Assembly (NCBI GenBank): GCA_964639395.1
Contig: CAZXCT010000061.1
Coordinates: 1-7,319 of the forward strand
Reading direction: 5' to 3'
From: ATZT02 sp964639395
GTDB taxonomy: Bacteria > Actinomycetota > Actinomycetes > S36-B12 > UBA5976
DNA length: 7,319 nucleotides
The position numbers and the translations under genes are program-made. The number at the start of each line of letters is the position of its first letter. Position 1 is the first letter of the stretch. Below the pieces are notes generated by a model. The model was not told the origin of the DNA. It saw only the letters and a list, made by a program, of their open reading frames with translations, and made no database searches. Shown piece after piece: positions 1-5,309 of the stretch.

Positions 1-248
1 AGCCGATCTAATTCTTGAATTGCAATAGAAGAGTTTTTTAAATTAATTTTTGCTACAACACCGTCGTAGCCATTATCTGAAACAACTAAATTACTTCCGC
101 CGCCTAAAATCAATTTTTCTGAATCGTAATATTGATCAATAAAATCTTGAATATCACTCGGCGTTTGAATCTCTACTAATGTGGCGATCTTTCCGCCCAG
201 GCGCAAGGTGGTGAGTTCTTTAAATGAAACATTTTCAGTCACCTGCAT
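1..248 (-). CDS. murB: UDP-N-acetylenolpyruvoylglucosamine reductase, N-terminal part (3' end outside window)
   Basis: MurB is a cytoplasmic FAD enzyme. It uses NADPH to reduce UDP-GlcNAc-enolpyruvate to UDP-MurNAc, the second committed step of peptidoglycan precursor synthesis. Only the first 82 codons are here; the frame is open to the window edge. The translation shows the family's N-terminal motif TTLRLGG (residues 13-19) and the FAD-binding loop LGGGSNLVVSDNGYDG (48-63), which together are diagnostic. The ATG at 248 places TTLRLGG at the usual distance from the N-terminus. It lies 17 bases after the stop of the glycosyltransferase-like gene, so murB is probably the distal part of the rpmG-hadAB transcript. 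The ribosome binding site is weak (a purine stretch GAGATAGG about 10 bases upstream). The catalytic Ser and Glu of MurB lie in the unseen part. Confidence 0.93.
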   Translation of the reverse strand, partial: MQVTENVSFKELTTLRLGGKIATLVEIQTPSDIQDFIDQYYDSEKLILGGGSNLVVSDNGYDGVVAKINLKNSSIAIQELDR

Positions 249-265
249 AAGTAATAAGCCTATCT

Positions 266-1189
266 CTATCTGCGGGGGCTAAGTATTTGCTCGTTTGCTC
301 TAAATTTTTGTAAAAGCCGATCGTAAGTTTTTTTAGATTGTGCATTTCGGTAGCTTTCATCAGAGTCGTGATAACCATGATGCCTCCCCTGCACTACTGG
401 TAATTCGTCGATGGCAAAGAGTTTATGTCCTTGCGCCCGCAACATTAAAGACCATTCCATATCTGCATTTCGATAAAACTTTGCCTTCGCGTCTGGCCCG
501 ATAGTTTGCGCCACTGGTGTTTTTATGGCAAATAGGTAACTCATTAACACATCTACTTCGCCACTGCCCTTATCAATAACGCTGCGCCAGTTATCTGACA
601 AATCAACCAGTGCGCCCTTCCAGCCCACGGCGCTAAAACCTTGCTTCATTTGTTCAATAATTGGCGATAAAAAATCCCCGTTAGCTTTTGTAGAAAGATC
701 CATTACTAAAAAAACATCTGAAGTTACTAAATTAATTAAGGCATTATGACAATTAGCCCAACCAACCTCATTTAACGTCTGAGTTAAATGAAAAACATAT
801 ACTCTCTCTTTAAATTCTTTTTTTAATTCTTCTGCCTTTAATCCCACTTGGTCTATATTGGCTAAGTCTAAAATCACTAAATTGGCTTGCGTGTGCTGCA
901 AAATGCCACGTGCGCAACTTTCTAAATCATCTACCCAACCATCGGCTAACAGTGCCACCGTGGCCAGTGCCGTAGGTATCTTTTCTATATTTGCTAAATC
1001 ATTTATGTTAGCAAGCGTTTCAAATGGTGGTTTTGCTGTCAATTCATATCCGCCGGCAGTATCTTTGATTAACCAACCAAGCTTTAAAATTTGTTCTCTA
1101 ATTTCATCGCTTAAAACGTAATCTTTATTGGCTTTTGCCGCCACTCTTTTTTCAGCTAATTCAACAACTTCTGGTGGTACTGTGCTCAC
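266..1189 (-). CDS. CysRS C-terminal-like domain fused to a family-2 glycosyltransferase-like protein
   Basis: A 307-aa soluble protein with two parts. Residues about 5-50 resemble the small C-terminal domain of cysteinyl-tRNA synthetase (LAEKR, AAKANKDYVLSDEIRE, then LGW...KDT.GGYEL, matching the family pattern eR..AR..KDwa.aD.iRd.L...G...eDt..G). Residues about 72-275 look like a GT-A fold glycosyltransferase: a beta-strand start (TALATVALLADGW), LVILDLANID, WANCHNAL where GT2 enzymes carry the acceptor-loop N, FLVMDLSTKANGDF at the usual DxD site, GEVDVLMSYLFAIK, and the acidic motif NADMEWSLMLRAQG (241-254), ending in a His-rich GRHHGYH. Donor and acceptor cannot be told. The start is GTG at 1189, sharing a GTGA overlap with the upstream hadB-like stop; no Shine-Dalgarno is visible, so translation probably depends on coupling. 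murB follows after 17 bases, hinting at an envelope role (inference). The canonical DxD is degenerate (D-L-S), so a non-catalytic role is possible. Confidence 0.8.
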   Translation of the reverse strand: MSTVPPEVVELAEKRVAAKANKDYVLSDEIREQILKLGWLIKDTAGGYELTAKPPFETLANINDLANIEKIPTALATVALLADGWVDDLESCARGILQHTQANLVILDLANIDQVGLKAEELKKEFKERVYVFHLTQTLNEVGWANCHNALINLVTSDVFLVMDLSTKANGDFLSPIIEQMKQGFSAVGWKGALVDLSDNWRSVIDKGSGEVDVLMSYLFAIKTPVAQTIGPDAKAKFYRNADMEWSLMLRAQGHKLFAIDELPVVQGRHHGYHDSDESYRNAQSKKTYDRLLQKFRANEQILSPRR

Positions 1190-1587
1190 AGCTGAACTAT
1201 CGCAACAGCTTTACCTAATACTTTTGCGCCTTCACTTCTTGCTTGAATATCAATTTTTATCTTGTCACCCAAATTTTCAGTAATTTTTGCTGTGATCTCT
1301 AGGGTTGCACCTTGTTCATCATCTGGCACAACTACTGGTGCAGCAAAGCGAACTTGATAATCAACAACCTTTGCTGGGTTATCCAACCAATCTGTGACAA
1401 TTTGGATGGCTTTGCCCATCGTTAACATTCCATGCGCAATCACGTTCGGTAGCCCTACGCTTTTAGCAATTCTCTCATTCCAATGAATCACATTAAAATC
1501 TAAAGAAGCGCCGGCATATTTAATTAGATCGGCTCTAGTAATTTTAAACTCTTTTGCAGGTAATTCAAACCCAACTTCAAAACTCAT
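1186..1587 (-). CDS. hadB: (R)-3-hydroxyacyl dehydratase catalytic subunit, MaoC/HadB-like hotdog protein
   Basis: A 133-aa single-hotdog protein of the MaoC/R-hydratase family, close in length to mycobacterial HadB. It should be the catalytic half of a heterodimer that dehydrates 3-hydroxyacyl thioesters to trans-2-enoyl thioesters. The hydratase-2 motif is visible at residues 24-58: YAGASLDFNVIHWN, then VIAHGMLTMG, with the presumed catalytic pair D30 and H35 five residues apart. The commoner form is SGDxNPIHW; here the residues before and after D differ (SLDFNVIHW). The ATG at 1587 overlaps the hadA stop as ATGA and is preceded by a good Shine-Dalgarno (GAGGTGAGG) inside the last hadA codons. 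The stop overlaps the next gene by GTGA. Acyl substrate and chain length are unknown. The mycolic-acid role known from Mycobacterium should not be assumed for this organism. Confidence 0.88.
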   Translation of the reverse strand: MSFEVGFELPAKEFKITRADLIKYAGASLDFNVIHWNERIAKSVGLPNVIAHGMLTMGKAIQIVTDWLDNPAKVVDYQVRFAAPVVVPDDEQGATLEITAKITENLGDKIKIDIQARSEGAKVLGKAVAIVQL

Positions 1588-2033
1588 GCCTCACCTCGCG
1601 AGATCAGCACTGATTTTAAATTAGCAACATATCCATCAGGTTCGCCAAAATTTATAGTGAAAGTTAAAAATTCATTTCCTACTTTTTCAACAACGCTATC
1701 CAAAACAGTATTTAAGGCTAATTGCATTCCGGCCACAATTGGTTGGTGCAAAGTAAAGCTCTGCTCCCCATGCACAATACGGCTGTAGTCTAACTTAAAT
1801 TCTGGGTCAAAAAGCACTTTGTTCATTTCGCTCATCGCAACCGAAATTAAAAATGTCGGTGGGGCGATAATGTCTGAATATCCTAATTTTTTGGCATGCT
1901 CAATATCGAAGTATGCCGGATTAGTTTCACCTAGCGCGCGAGCAAACTCTTTAATCTTCTCGCGGCCAACTTCAAACAATTCATACTTTTTTGAAAAAAA
2001 GACCTTACCAATAAAGTCTTTGTTTACACCCAT
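1584..2033 (-). CDS. hadA: FAS1-like dehydratase / HadA-like N-terminal hotdog subunit
   Basis: A 149-aa protein of the MaoC-like dehydratase N-terminal family, similar in length to HadA/HadC of Mycobacterium. Family signatures are the YELFEVGREKIKEFARALGE segment (17-36) with NPAYFD, the IIAPPTFL motif (55-62) and VHGEQSFTLHQPIVAG (87-102). It lacks the D-x4-H hydratase motif, as expected for the non-catalytic partner that shapes the acyl channel while HadB supplies the active site. Its stop and the HadB start share ATGA, consistent with 1:1 production. The start is ATG at 2033, nine bases after the rpmG stop. The upstream sequence is a T/A stretch with no visible Shine-Dalgarno, so translation may rely on coupling to rpmG. 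A stand-alone acyl-CoA hydratase role cannot be excluded from sequence. Confidence 0.87.
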   Translation of the reverse strand: MGVNKDFIGKVFFSKKYELFEVGREKIKEFARALGETNPAYFDIEHAKKLGYSDIIAPPTFLISVAMSEMNKVLFDPEFKLDYSRIVHGEQSFTLHQPIVAGMQLALNTVLDSVVEKVGNEFLTFTINFGEPDGYVANLKSVLISRGEA

Positions 2034-2042
2034 TAAAAAATG

Positions 2043-2207
2043 TTAGCGGGTTTCGCGGTGCTCAGTATGTTTATTGCAGCGCGCGCAAAACTTTTTTACA
2101 GCTAAACGATCTGGATCATTTCGACGATTCTTCTTGGTGATGTAGTTGCGTTCTTTGCAATCTACACATGCCAAGGTGATCTTCGGACGGACATCACTCT
2201 TTGCCAT
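2043..2207 (-). CDS. rpmG: 50S ribosomal protein L33, zinc-binding (C+) form
   Basis: A 54-aa protein read on the minus strand, beginning MAKSDVRPKITLACVDCKER and ending in KFCARCNKHTEHRETR. It is the bacterial L33 protein of the large ribosomal subunit, near the tRNA exit region. Four cysteines in two CxxC pairs (C14/C17 and C41/C44) form the zinc ribbon, so this is the zinc-dependent form. Zinc-limited actinobacteria often carry a second, cysteine-free paralogue; none is visible here. The ATG at 2207 is supported by a clear Shine-Dalgarno, GAGAGG, seven bases upstream. It lies 34 bases downstream of tRNA-Met and nine bases before hadA, in the usual actinobacterial order. It is probably co-transcribed with both. 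Confidence 0.97.
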   Translation of the reverse strand: MAKSDVRPKITLACVDCKERNYITKKNRRNDPDRLAVKKFCARCNKHTEHRETR

Positions 2208-2214
2208 TTCCTAA

Positions 2215-2220
2215 CCTCTC
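2215..2220 (-). promoter_or_regulatory. Shine-Dalgarno of rpmG
   Basis: GAGAGG on the minus strand, seven bases before the rpmG ATG. It is one of the few strong ribosome binding sites in the leftward run, in line with the high expression expected of a ribosomal protein. Confidence 0.6.
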
Positions 2221-2241
2221 TTATTTCTAAAACCTTATTCG

Positions 2242-2314
2242 TAGCGAGGGCGGGAGTCGAACCCGCGACACAGCGATTATGAGCCGCTTGCTCTACCACC
2301 TGAGCTACCCCGCC
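2242..2314 (-). tRNA. tRNA-Met (anticodon CAU), elongator type
   Basis: A 73-base cloverleaf on the minus strand. The acceptor stem GGCGGGG pairs with CCTCGCT (two G-U wobbles), followed by discriminator A. The D arm is GCTC/GAGC, the anticodon arm AGCGG-CTCATAA-TCGCT with anticodon CAT, and the T arm GCGGG-TTCGACT-CCCGC. CCA is not encoded. The acceptor has a potential pair at position 1 (G-U) and the anticodon stem lacks the three G-C pairs of initiator tRNAs, so this is not the initiator. A CAU tRNA could also be the lysidine-modified Ile tRNA; the pairing with rpmG and tRNA-Thr in actinobacteria favours elongator Met. Confidence 0.93.
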
Positions 2315-2325
2315 TTAATCGTTCG

Positions 2326-2398
2326 AGCCCCAAACGGGATTCGAACCCGTGACCTTCTCCTTACCATGGAGATGCTCTACCAACTGAGCTATCGGGGC
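2326..2398 (-). tRNA. tRNA-Thr (anticodon GGU)
   Basis: A 73-base cloverleaf on the minus strand. The acceptor GCCCCGA pairs with TTGGGGC, with discriminator T. The D arm is GCTC/GAGC with loop AGTTGGTA, the anticodon arm TCTCC-ATGGTAA-GGAGA carries GGT, and the T arm is ACGGG-TTCGAAT-CCCGT. It reads ACC and ACU codons. CCA is not encoded. It ends 11 bases before tRNA-Met, so the two are almost certainly processed from one transcript that may continue into rpmG. Confidence 0.96.
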
Positions 2399-2403
2399 AA
2401 ATA

Positions 2404-2419
2404 CGCCTCCGCGGAAGCG
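2404..2419. repeat. GC-rich near-perfect palindrome just upstream of tRNA-Thr
   Basis: The 16 bases CGCCTCCGCGGAAGCG form an inverted repeat with one mismatched pair and CCGCGG at its centre. It stands out in AT-rich surroundings and ends five bases before the mature tRNA-Thr 5' end. It could be a hairpin in the tRNA leader or a protein-binding site; chance is possible at this length. Confidence 0.4.
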
Positions 2420-2456
2420 TTTCAGTCGCGATGTATGAGAATACCTGAAGAGGCAA

Positions 2457-2462
2457 AAGGGG
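2457..2462 (+). promoter_or_regulatory. Shine-Dalgarno deciding the TTG start of the SDR gene
   Basis: AAGGGG lies six bases before the TTG at 2469. No ATG or GTG in frame is better placed, so this site supports the TTG as the true start. Confidence 0.55.
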
Positions 2463-2468
2463 TTTAAC

Positions 2469-3410
2469 TTGAGCGGATGGACTGTAGATCAAATTCAAAA
2501 TCTGGCGGGTAAGAAAGCAATAGTCACCGGAGGTAATTCTGGGCTGGGTTACGAAACAGTTAAAGCAATTGCCGCGCACGGTGCAAATGTTGTTTTAACA
2601 GGTCGCAGTGTTGAAAAATGCGAAAAAGCGGCTGCACAAATAAAGCAGCTGCATCCTTCAGCCAAGCTAACTGTGGGATATTTAGATTTAGCAGATTTAA
2701 CTTCAGTCAAACTTTTTTCTGAAAGTCAAACTGACGAGCCTTTAGACTTTTTATTTAATAATGCTGGAATCATGGCAACTCCATTTGCAAAAACTGTTGA
2801 TGGATTTGAGGCGCAAATGGGCACAAATCATTTAGGTCATTTTGCCCTTACCGCCCTGTTGTGGCCCGCGATTTTAAAATCTAAGCAAGCGCGAATCGTA
2901 AATGTATCTTCTTCGGCTCATCGATTAGGTAAATTAAAAGTGGCAGATGAAAATGAAATAAATGTAACAAGTGATAAATACAGCGCTTGGCCTGTTTATG
3001 GCAACAGCAAACTAGCGAATTTACTTTTTTCCTATCAATTAAATAAGCGATTAAAAATGGCAAATTTATCGCCCACGGTAACTTCTGCCCACCCAGGGCT
3101 TTCAAATACAAATCTGCAATCTGGCATGATGCGGGGGCGCAGTGGGTTTCTTAAAACCTTTGGCACAACATTTATAAATATAGGTAATTCCATCATGGCG
3201 CAATCCGCGCAAATGGGAGCCTTGCCACAAATATTTGCTGGGGTAAATGAAGATTTGACAAACGGCGAATATATTGGCCCTGATGGGTTTTTAGAAGCAC
3301 GCGGCTATCCTAAAATAGTTGCATCCAGTGCTAACGCACAAAATGCCAAGGTGGCAGAAACCTTGTGGTTAACTAGTGAAAAGTTAACTGGTATCTCGTT
3401 CAATATTTAG
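2469..3410 (+). CDS. Classical SDR-family NAD(P)-dependent oxidoreductase
   Basis: A 313-aa classical short-chain dehydrogenase/reductase, cytoplasmic. Residues 20-27 form the cofactor loop TGGNSGLG, followed by GRS with R46 after the second strand, which favours NADP(H). D73 sits in the YLDLADL strand, NNAG is at 97-100, and N120, S148/S149, Y177 and K181 (YGNSK) complete the catalytic tetrad, so the enzyme should be active. The HPG at 158 bases past the tetrad (residues about 208-210) and the long C-terminal part resemble the retinol dehydrogenase / WWOX / protochlorophyllide reductase-like SDR branch, whose bacterial members mostly have unknown substrates. The start is TTG with a good Shine-Dalgarno. 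It is the first gene of a five-gene rightward run and lies 10 bases before the yajQ-like gene. Substrate cannot be inferred. Confidence 0.88.
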   Translation: MSGWTVDQIQNLAGKKAIVTGGNSGLGYETVKAIAAHGANVVLTGRSVEKCEKAAAQIKQLHPSAKLTVGYLDLADLTSVKLFSESQTDEPLDFLFNNAGIMATPFAKTVDGFEAQMGTNHLGHFALTALLWPAILKSKQARIVNVSSSAHRLGKLKVADENEINVTSDKYSAWPVYGNSKLANLLFSYQLNKRLKMANLSPTVTSAHPGLSNTNLQSGMMRGRSGFLKTFGTTFINIGNSIMAQSAQMGALPQIFAGVNEDLTNGEYIGPDGFLEARGYPKIVASSANAQNAKVAETLWLTSEKLTGISFNI

Positions 3411-3420
3411 GTAGGTAAAA

Positions 3421-3915
3421 ATGGCATCAGATAGTTCCTTTGACATTGTTAGCAAAATAGATCGTCAAGAAGCAGACAATGCATTGAATCAAGCTGGCAA
3501 AGAGCTCAGCCAACGTTTCGATTTTAAAAATACTTCAACCACAATTAAATGGAGTGGTGAACTCGGGGTTGAAATAGAATCATCCACTGAAGAGCGGGTA
3601 AAAGCTGCCTTAGAAGTTTTTCAAGAAAAATTAGTTAAGCGCTCAATTTCGCTAAAAGCCTTTAAAGCCGGGGATCCAAAGCCAAGTGGCAAGATATACA
3701 AAATTCAAGGCACTTTCAATAGCGGAATAAGCCAAGACCAAGCCAAAAAAGTAACTAAATTAATTCGCGATGAAGGCCCAAAATCAATCAAAACCCAAAT
3801 TATGGGTGAAGAGGTTCGAGTTTCAAGTAAATCAAGAGATGATTTACAGGCAACAATCGACTTAGTGAAAAATGCCGACCTTGATTTTGCCACCCAGTTT
3901 GTAAACTATCGCTAA
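3421..3915 (+). CDS. YajQ-family nucleotide-binding protein
   Basis: A 164-aa YajQ protein of typical length (about 160). Signatures are SFDIVSKID near the N-terminus (6-14), RFDFKN (32-37), the central KVTKLIRDEGPKSIKTQI stretch (from 109), and the C-terminal LDFATQFVNYR (154-164). The family folds as two ferredoxin-like domains. Reports link it to nucleotide or RNA binding, and a Xanthomonas homologue to cyclic-di-GMP sensing; the role in actinobacteria is not settled. ATG at 3421 has a plausible Shine-Dalgarno (AGGTAGG, 5 bases away) formed partly by the SDR stop, ten bases upstream. The location next to the tRNA-Thr/tRNA-Met/rpmG cluster matches common actinobacterial synteny as I recall it. 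Confidence 0.93.
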   Translation: MASDSSFDIVSKIDRQEADNALNQAGKELSQRFDFKNTSTTIKWSGELGVEIESSTEERVKAALEVFQEKLVKRSISLKAFKAGDPKPSGKIYKIQGTFNSGISQDQAKKVTKLIRDEGPKSIKTQIMGEEVRVSSKSRDDLQATIDLVKNADLDFATQFVNYR

Positions 3916-3917
3916 AT

Positions 3918-3931
3918 AAAGCATATGCTTT
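3918..3931. repeat. Perfect 14-bp palindrome between the yajQ-like gene and the exporter
   Basis: AAAGCATATGCTTT is a perfect palindrome beginning two bases after the YajQ stop codon and ending five bases before the exporter's TTG start. It could be a dimeric regulator site giving the exporter separate control, or a weak transcript hairpin near the start codon. No poly-T follows, so it is not a typical terminator. It also contains an ATG that opens a three-codon reading frame (Met-Leu-Trp-stop, 3925-3936) ending directly before the TTG. Confidence 0.5.
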
Positions 3932-3936
3932 GGTAG

Positions 3937-4809
3937 TTGAAAAAATTTAAAACTCCCGCAAACCTTTCATTAGTTGTAACTGTTCTATGCTTTGCTGCCG
4001 CTTACCCCGGGGTAATGGCAACTGAATCGTCTTTTACTTCTGGGCCCTTAATCGTTTTGCGATCAATATTGGCAGGGTTAACTTTATTTATTTTCATAAA
4101 GGCATTTAAGCTTTCAATAAAGATCCCGATTAAAGATGCACTCTTGGCGGCTTTAGTTGGTCAATTAGGTATTTCTTCATACCAATGGTTAATTTATGAA
4201 GGTCAAAGAGTTTCAAGTGCCGGCACCGCCGCCACCATAATTAATACCGCACCAATTTTTGCATTTTTAGGGGCTGCTTTTCTCTGGAAAGAAAAAATCC
4301 CATTTATTAAATGGTTTGGAGTTTTTATTGCTTTTTTTGGAATTTATCTTTTAGGTATCTCAGGTAGTTCACAAGAAAGTTACGCAATAATTTTGCTGTT
4401 AATTGCAGCAGTTGCCTTAGGGTTTTATTCTGTATTTATAAAGCCACTTGTAAATAAATATCACCCCTTGGTTGTTACGTTTTATGCAACAATTCCGGGC
4501 GCAGTTATTTTTAGCCCGACAATTCCTGACCTACTGACTGAGATCCCCAACGCCTCACTTACTGGCTGGCTCGGGGTGTTGGCGCTGTCGATAATTGTTT
4601 CTGGCTTTGGCTATACGGCAAATTCATATGCCGTCAACTACCTAGGTGTATCAAAAACGGTAATCGTTTACTACCTAGTGCCGCTGGTAGCAATTGTCTA
4701 TACGGCGGTTTTATTCGGTGAATATCCTCTTACCTTGGAATATGTCGGTGTGGCGGTAGTAATTGCTGGGGTGGCGATCGCCCAAAGTGCCCGGTCAAAA
4801 AATTCGTGA
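3937..4809 (+). CDS. EamA/DMT-superfamily transporter, ten membrane helices
   Basis: A 290-aa inner-membrane protein with two EamA repeats and about ten hydrophobic helices (roughly residues 9-29, 34-55, 68-86, 96-116, 123-141, 148-168, 177-195, 209-229, 243-260 and 266-284). The end of repeat 1 shows the family hallmark GTAATIINTAPIFAF...LWKEK (96-120), and repeat 2 the matching GVSKTVIVYYLVPL...LFGEYP (237-264). Such proteins usually export amino acids, purines or other metabolites by proton exchange; the substrate here is unknown. The start is TTG at 3937 with a poor ribosome binding site. The only upstream in-frame ATG (3925) is cut off by a TAG, and starting downstream would remove helix 1. 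The gene is 21 bases after the yajQ-like gene and 11 before the peroxidase. Confidence 0.87.
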   Translation: MKKFKTPANLSLVVTVLCFAAAYPGVMATESSFTSGPLIVLRSILAGLTLFIFIKAFKLSIKIPIKDALLAALVGQLGISSYQWLIYEGQRVSSAGTAATIINTAPIFAFLGAAFLWKEKIPFIKWFGVFIAFFGIYLLGISGSSQESYAIILLLIAAVALGFYSVFIKPLVNKYHPLVVTFYATIPGAVIFSPTIPDLLTEIPNASLTGWLGVLALSIIVSGFGYTANSYAVNYLGVSKTVIVYYLVPLVAIVYTAVLFGEYPLTLEYVGVAVVIAGVAIAQSARSKNS

Positions 4810-4820
4810 TTTAATTAACT

Positions 4821-5306
4821 ATGACATTAGTTCAATCCCCAATAAAAATGCTTGATGGTCGCGATACCACTTTTTCAGAATTTGCAAATAAAGTTGTTTT
4901 AATCGTCAATGTGGCTTCGCGCTGTGGATTATCACCTCAATATGAAGCATTAGAAAAAATGCAAAAAAAGTATGGTGATCAAGGGTTTACCGTTTTAGGG
5001 TTTCCTTCAAACCAATTTTTGCAAGAATTATCCAGCGCCGAAAAAATCTCGCAGTATTGCGCTACCACTTGGGGAGTTACCTTTCCAATAACTGAAAAAG
5101 TGAAGGTAAATGGACGTAATGCGCACCCTATTTATAAAGAATTGACCAAAAATAAAGATATTAGTGGTAAATCTGGACGCGTCATGTGGAATTTTGAAAA
5201 GTTTTTAGTTTTACCATCTGGTGAAGTTCATCGATTCAGACCCACCACCCAGCCAGATGATCCTGAAATTATCAAACTAATTGAATCAAATTTAGTAAAA
5301 AATTAA
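4821..5306 (+). CDS. Glutathione peroxidase-family thiol peroxidase, probably thioredoxin-dependent
   Basis: A 161-aa thioredoxin-fold peroxidase that should reduce H2O2 or lipid hydroperoxides in the cytoplasm. The peroxidatic cysteine is C35 in VNVASRCGLS, and W123/N124 in MWNFEKF complete most of the tetrad. A second cysteine, C80 in ISQYCATTWGVTFP, matches the resolving cysteine of two-Cys thioredoxin-dependent members. The middle cysteine of the usual FPCNQF is serine here (FPSNQF, 61-66). The following loop, usually FGGQEPG, reads FLQELSS, one residue shorter; Q68 is the likely tetrad glutamine. Actinobacteria generally lack glutathione, so thioredoxin is the likelier reductant. ATG at 4821 has no clear Shine-Dalgarno; upstream is AT-rich. 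The next gene begins three bases after its stop. Confidence 0.92.
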   Translation: MTLVQSPIKMLDGRDTTFSEFANKVVLIVNVASRCGLSPQYEALEKMQKKYGDQGFTVLGFPSNQFLQELSSAEKISQYCATTWGVTFPITEKVKVNGRNAHPIYKELTKNKDISGKSGRVMWNFEKFLVLPSGEVHRFRPTTQPDDPEIIKLIESNLVKN

Positions 5307-5309
5307 TTT

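Larger units (their letters stand above)
2399..2468. promoter_or_regulatory. Divergent intergenic region carrying both promoters
   Basis: This 70-base gap separates the leftward tRNA/rpmG/had/murB run from the rightward SDR run, so it should hold at least one promoter for each. On the minus strand TATTCT (2438-2443) and TACATC (2430-2435) are possible -10 elements; TTTTGC lies 17 bases upstream of the second. None is close to consensus, and no convincing plus-strand promoter stands out. The role is inferred from layout more than from motifs. Confidence 0.4.

Noticed and set aside
858..1121. Plus-strand frame of 87 codons inside the glycosyltransferase-like gene
   Set aside because: Antisense shadow of a gene with clear family motifs; low-complexity Ser/Ala composition and no family resemblance.
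2242..2314. CAU tRNA as initiator tRNA
   Set aside because: The anticodon stem lacks the three consecutive G-C pairs and position 1 is not mismatched as in bacterial initiators.
2279..2467. 62-codon plus-strand frame containing PNGIRTRDLLLTMEMLYQLS
   Set aside because: This is the antisense of the two tRNA genes. The peptide is a well-known artefact of translating the complement of tRNA T-arm and anticodon regions.
2361..2579. Minus-strand frame of 72 codons across tRNA-Thr and the SDR start
   Set aside because: It overlaps tRNA-Thr and the start of a well-supported SDR gene on the other strand, with no recognisable domain.
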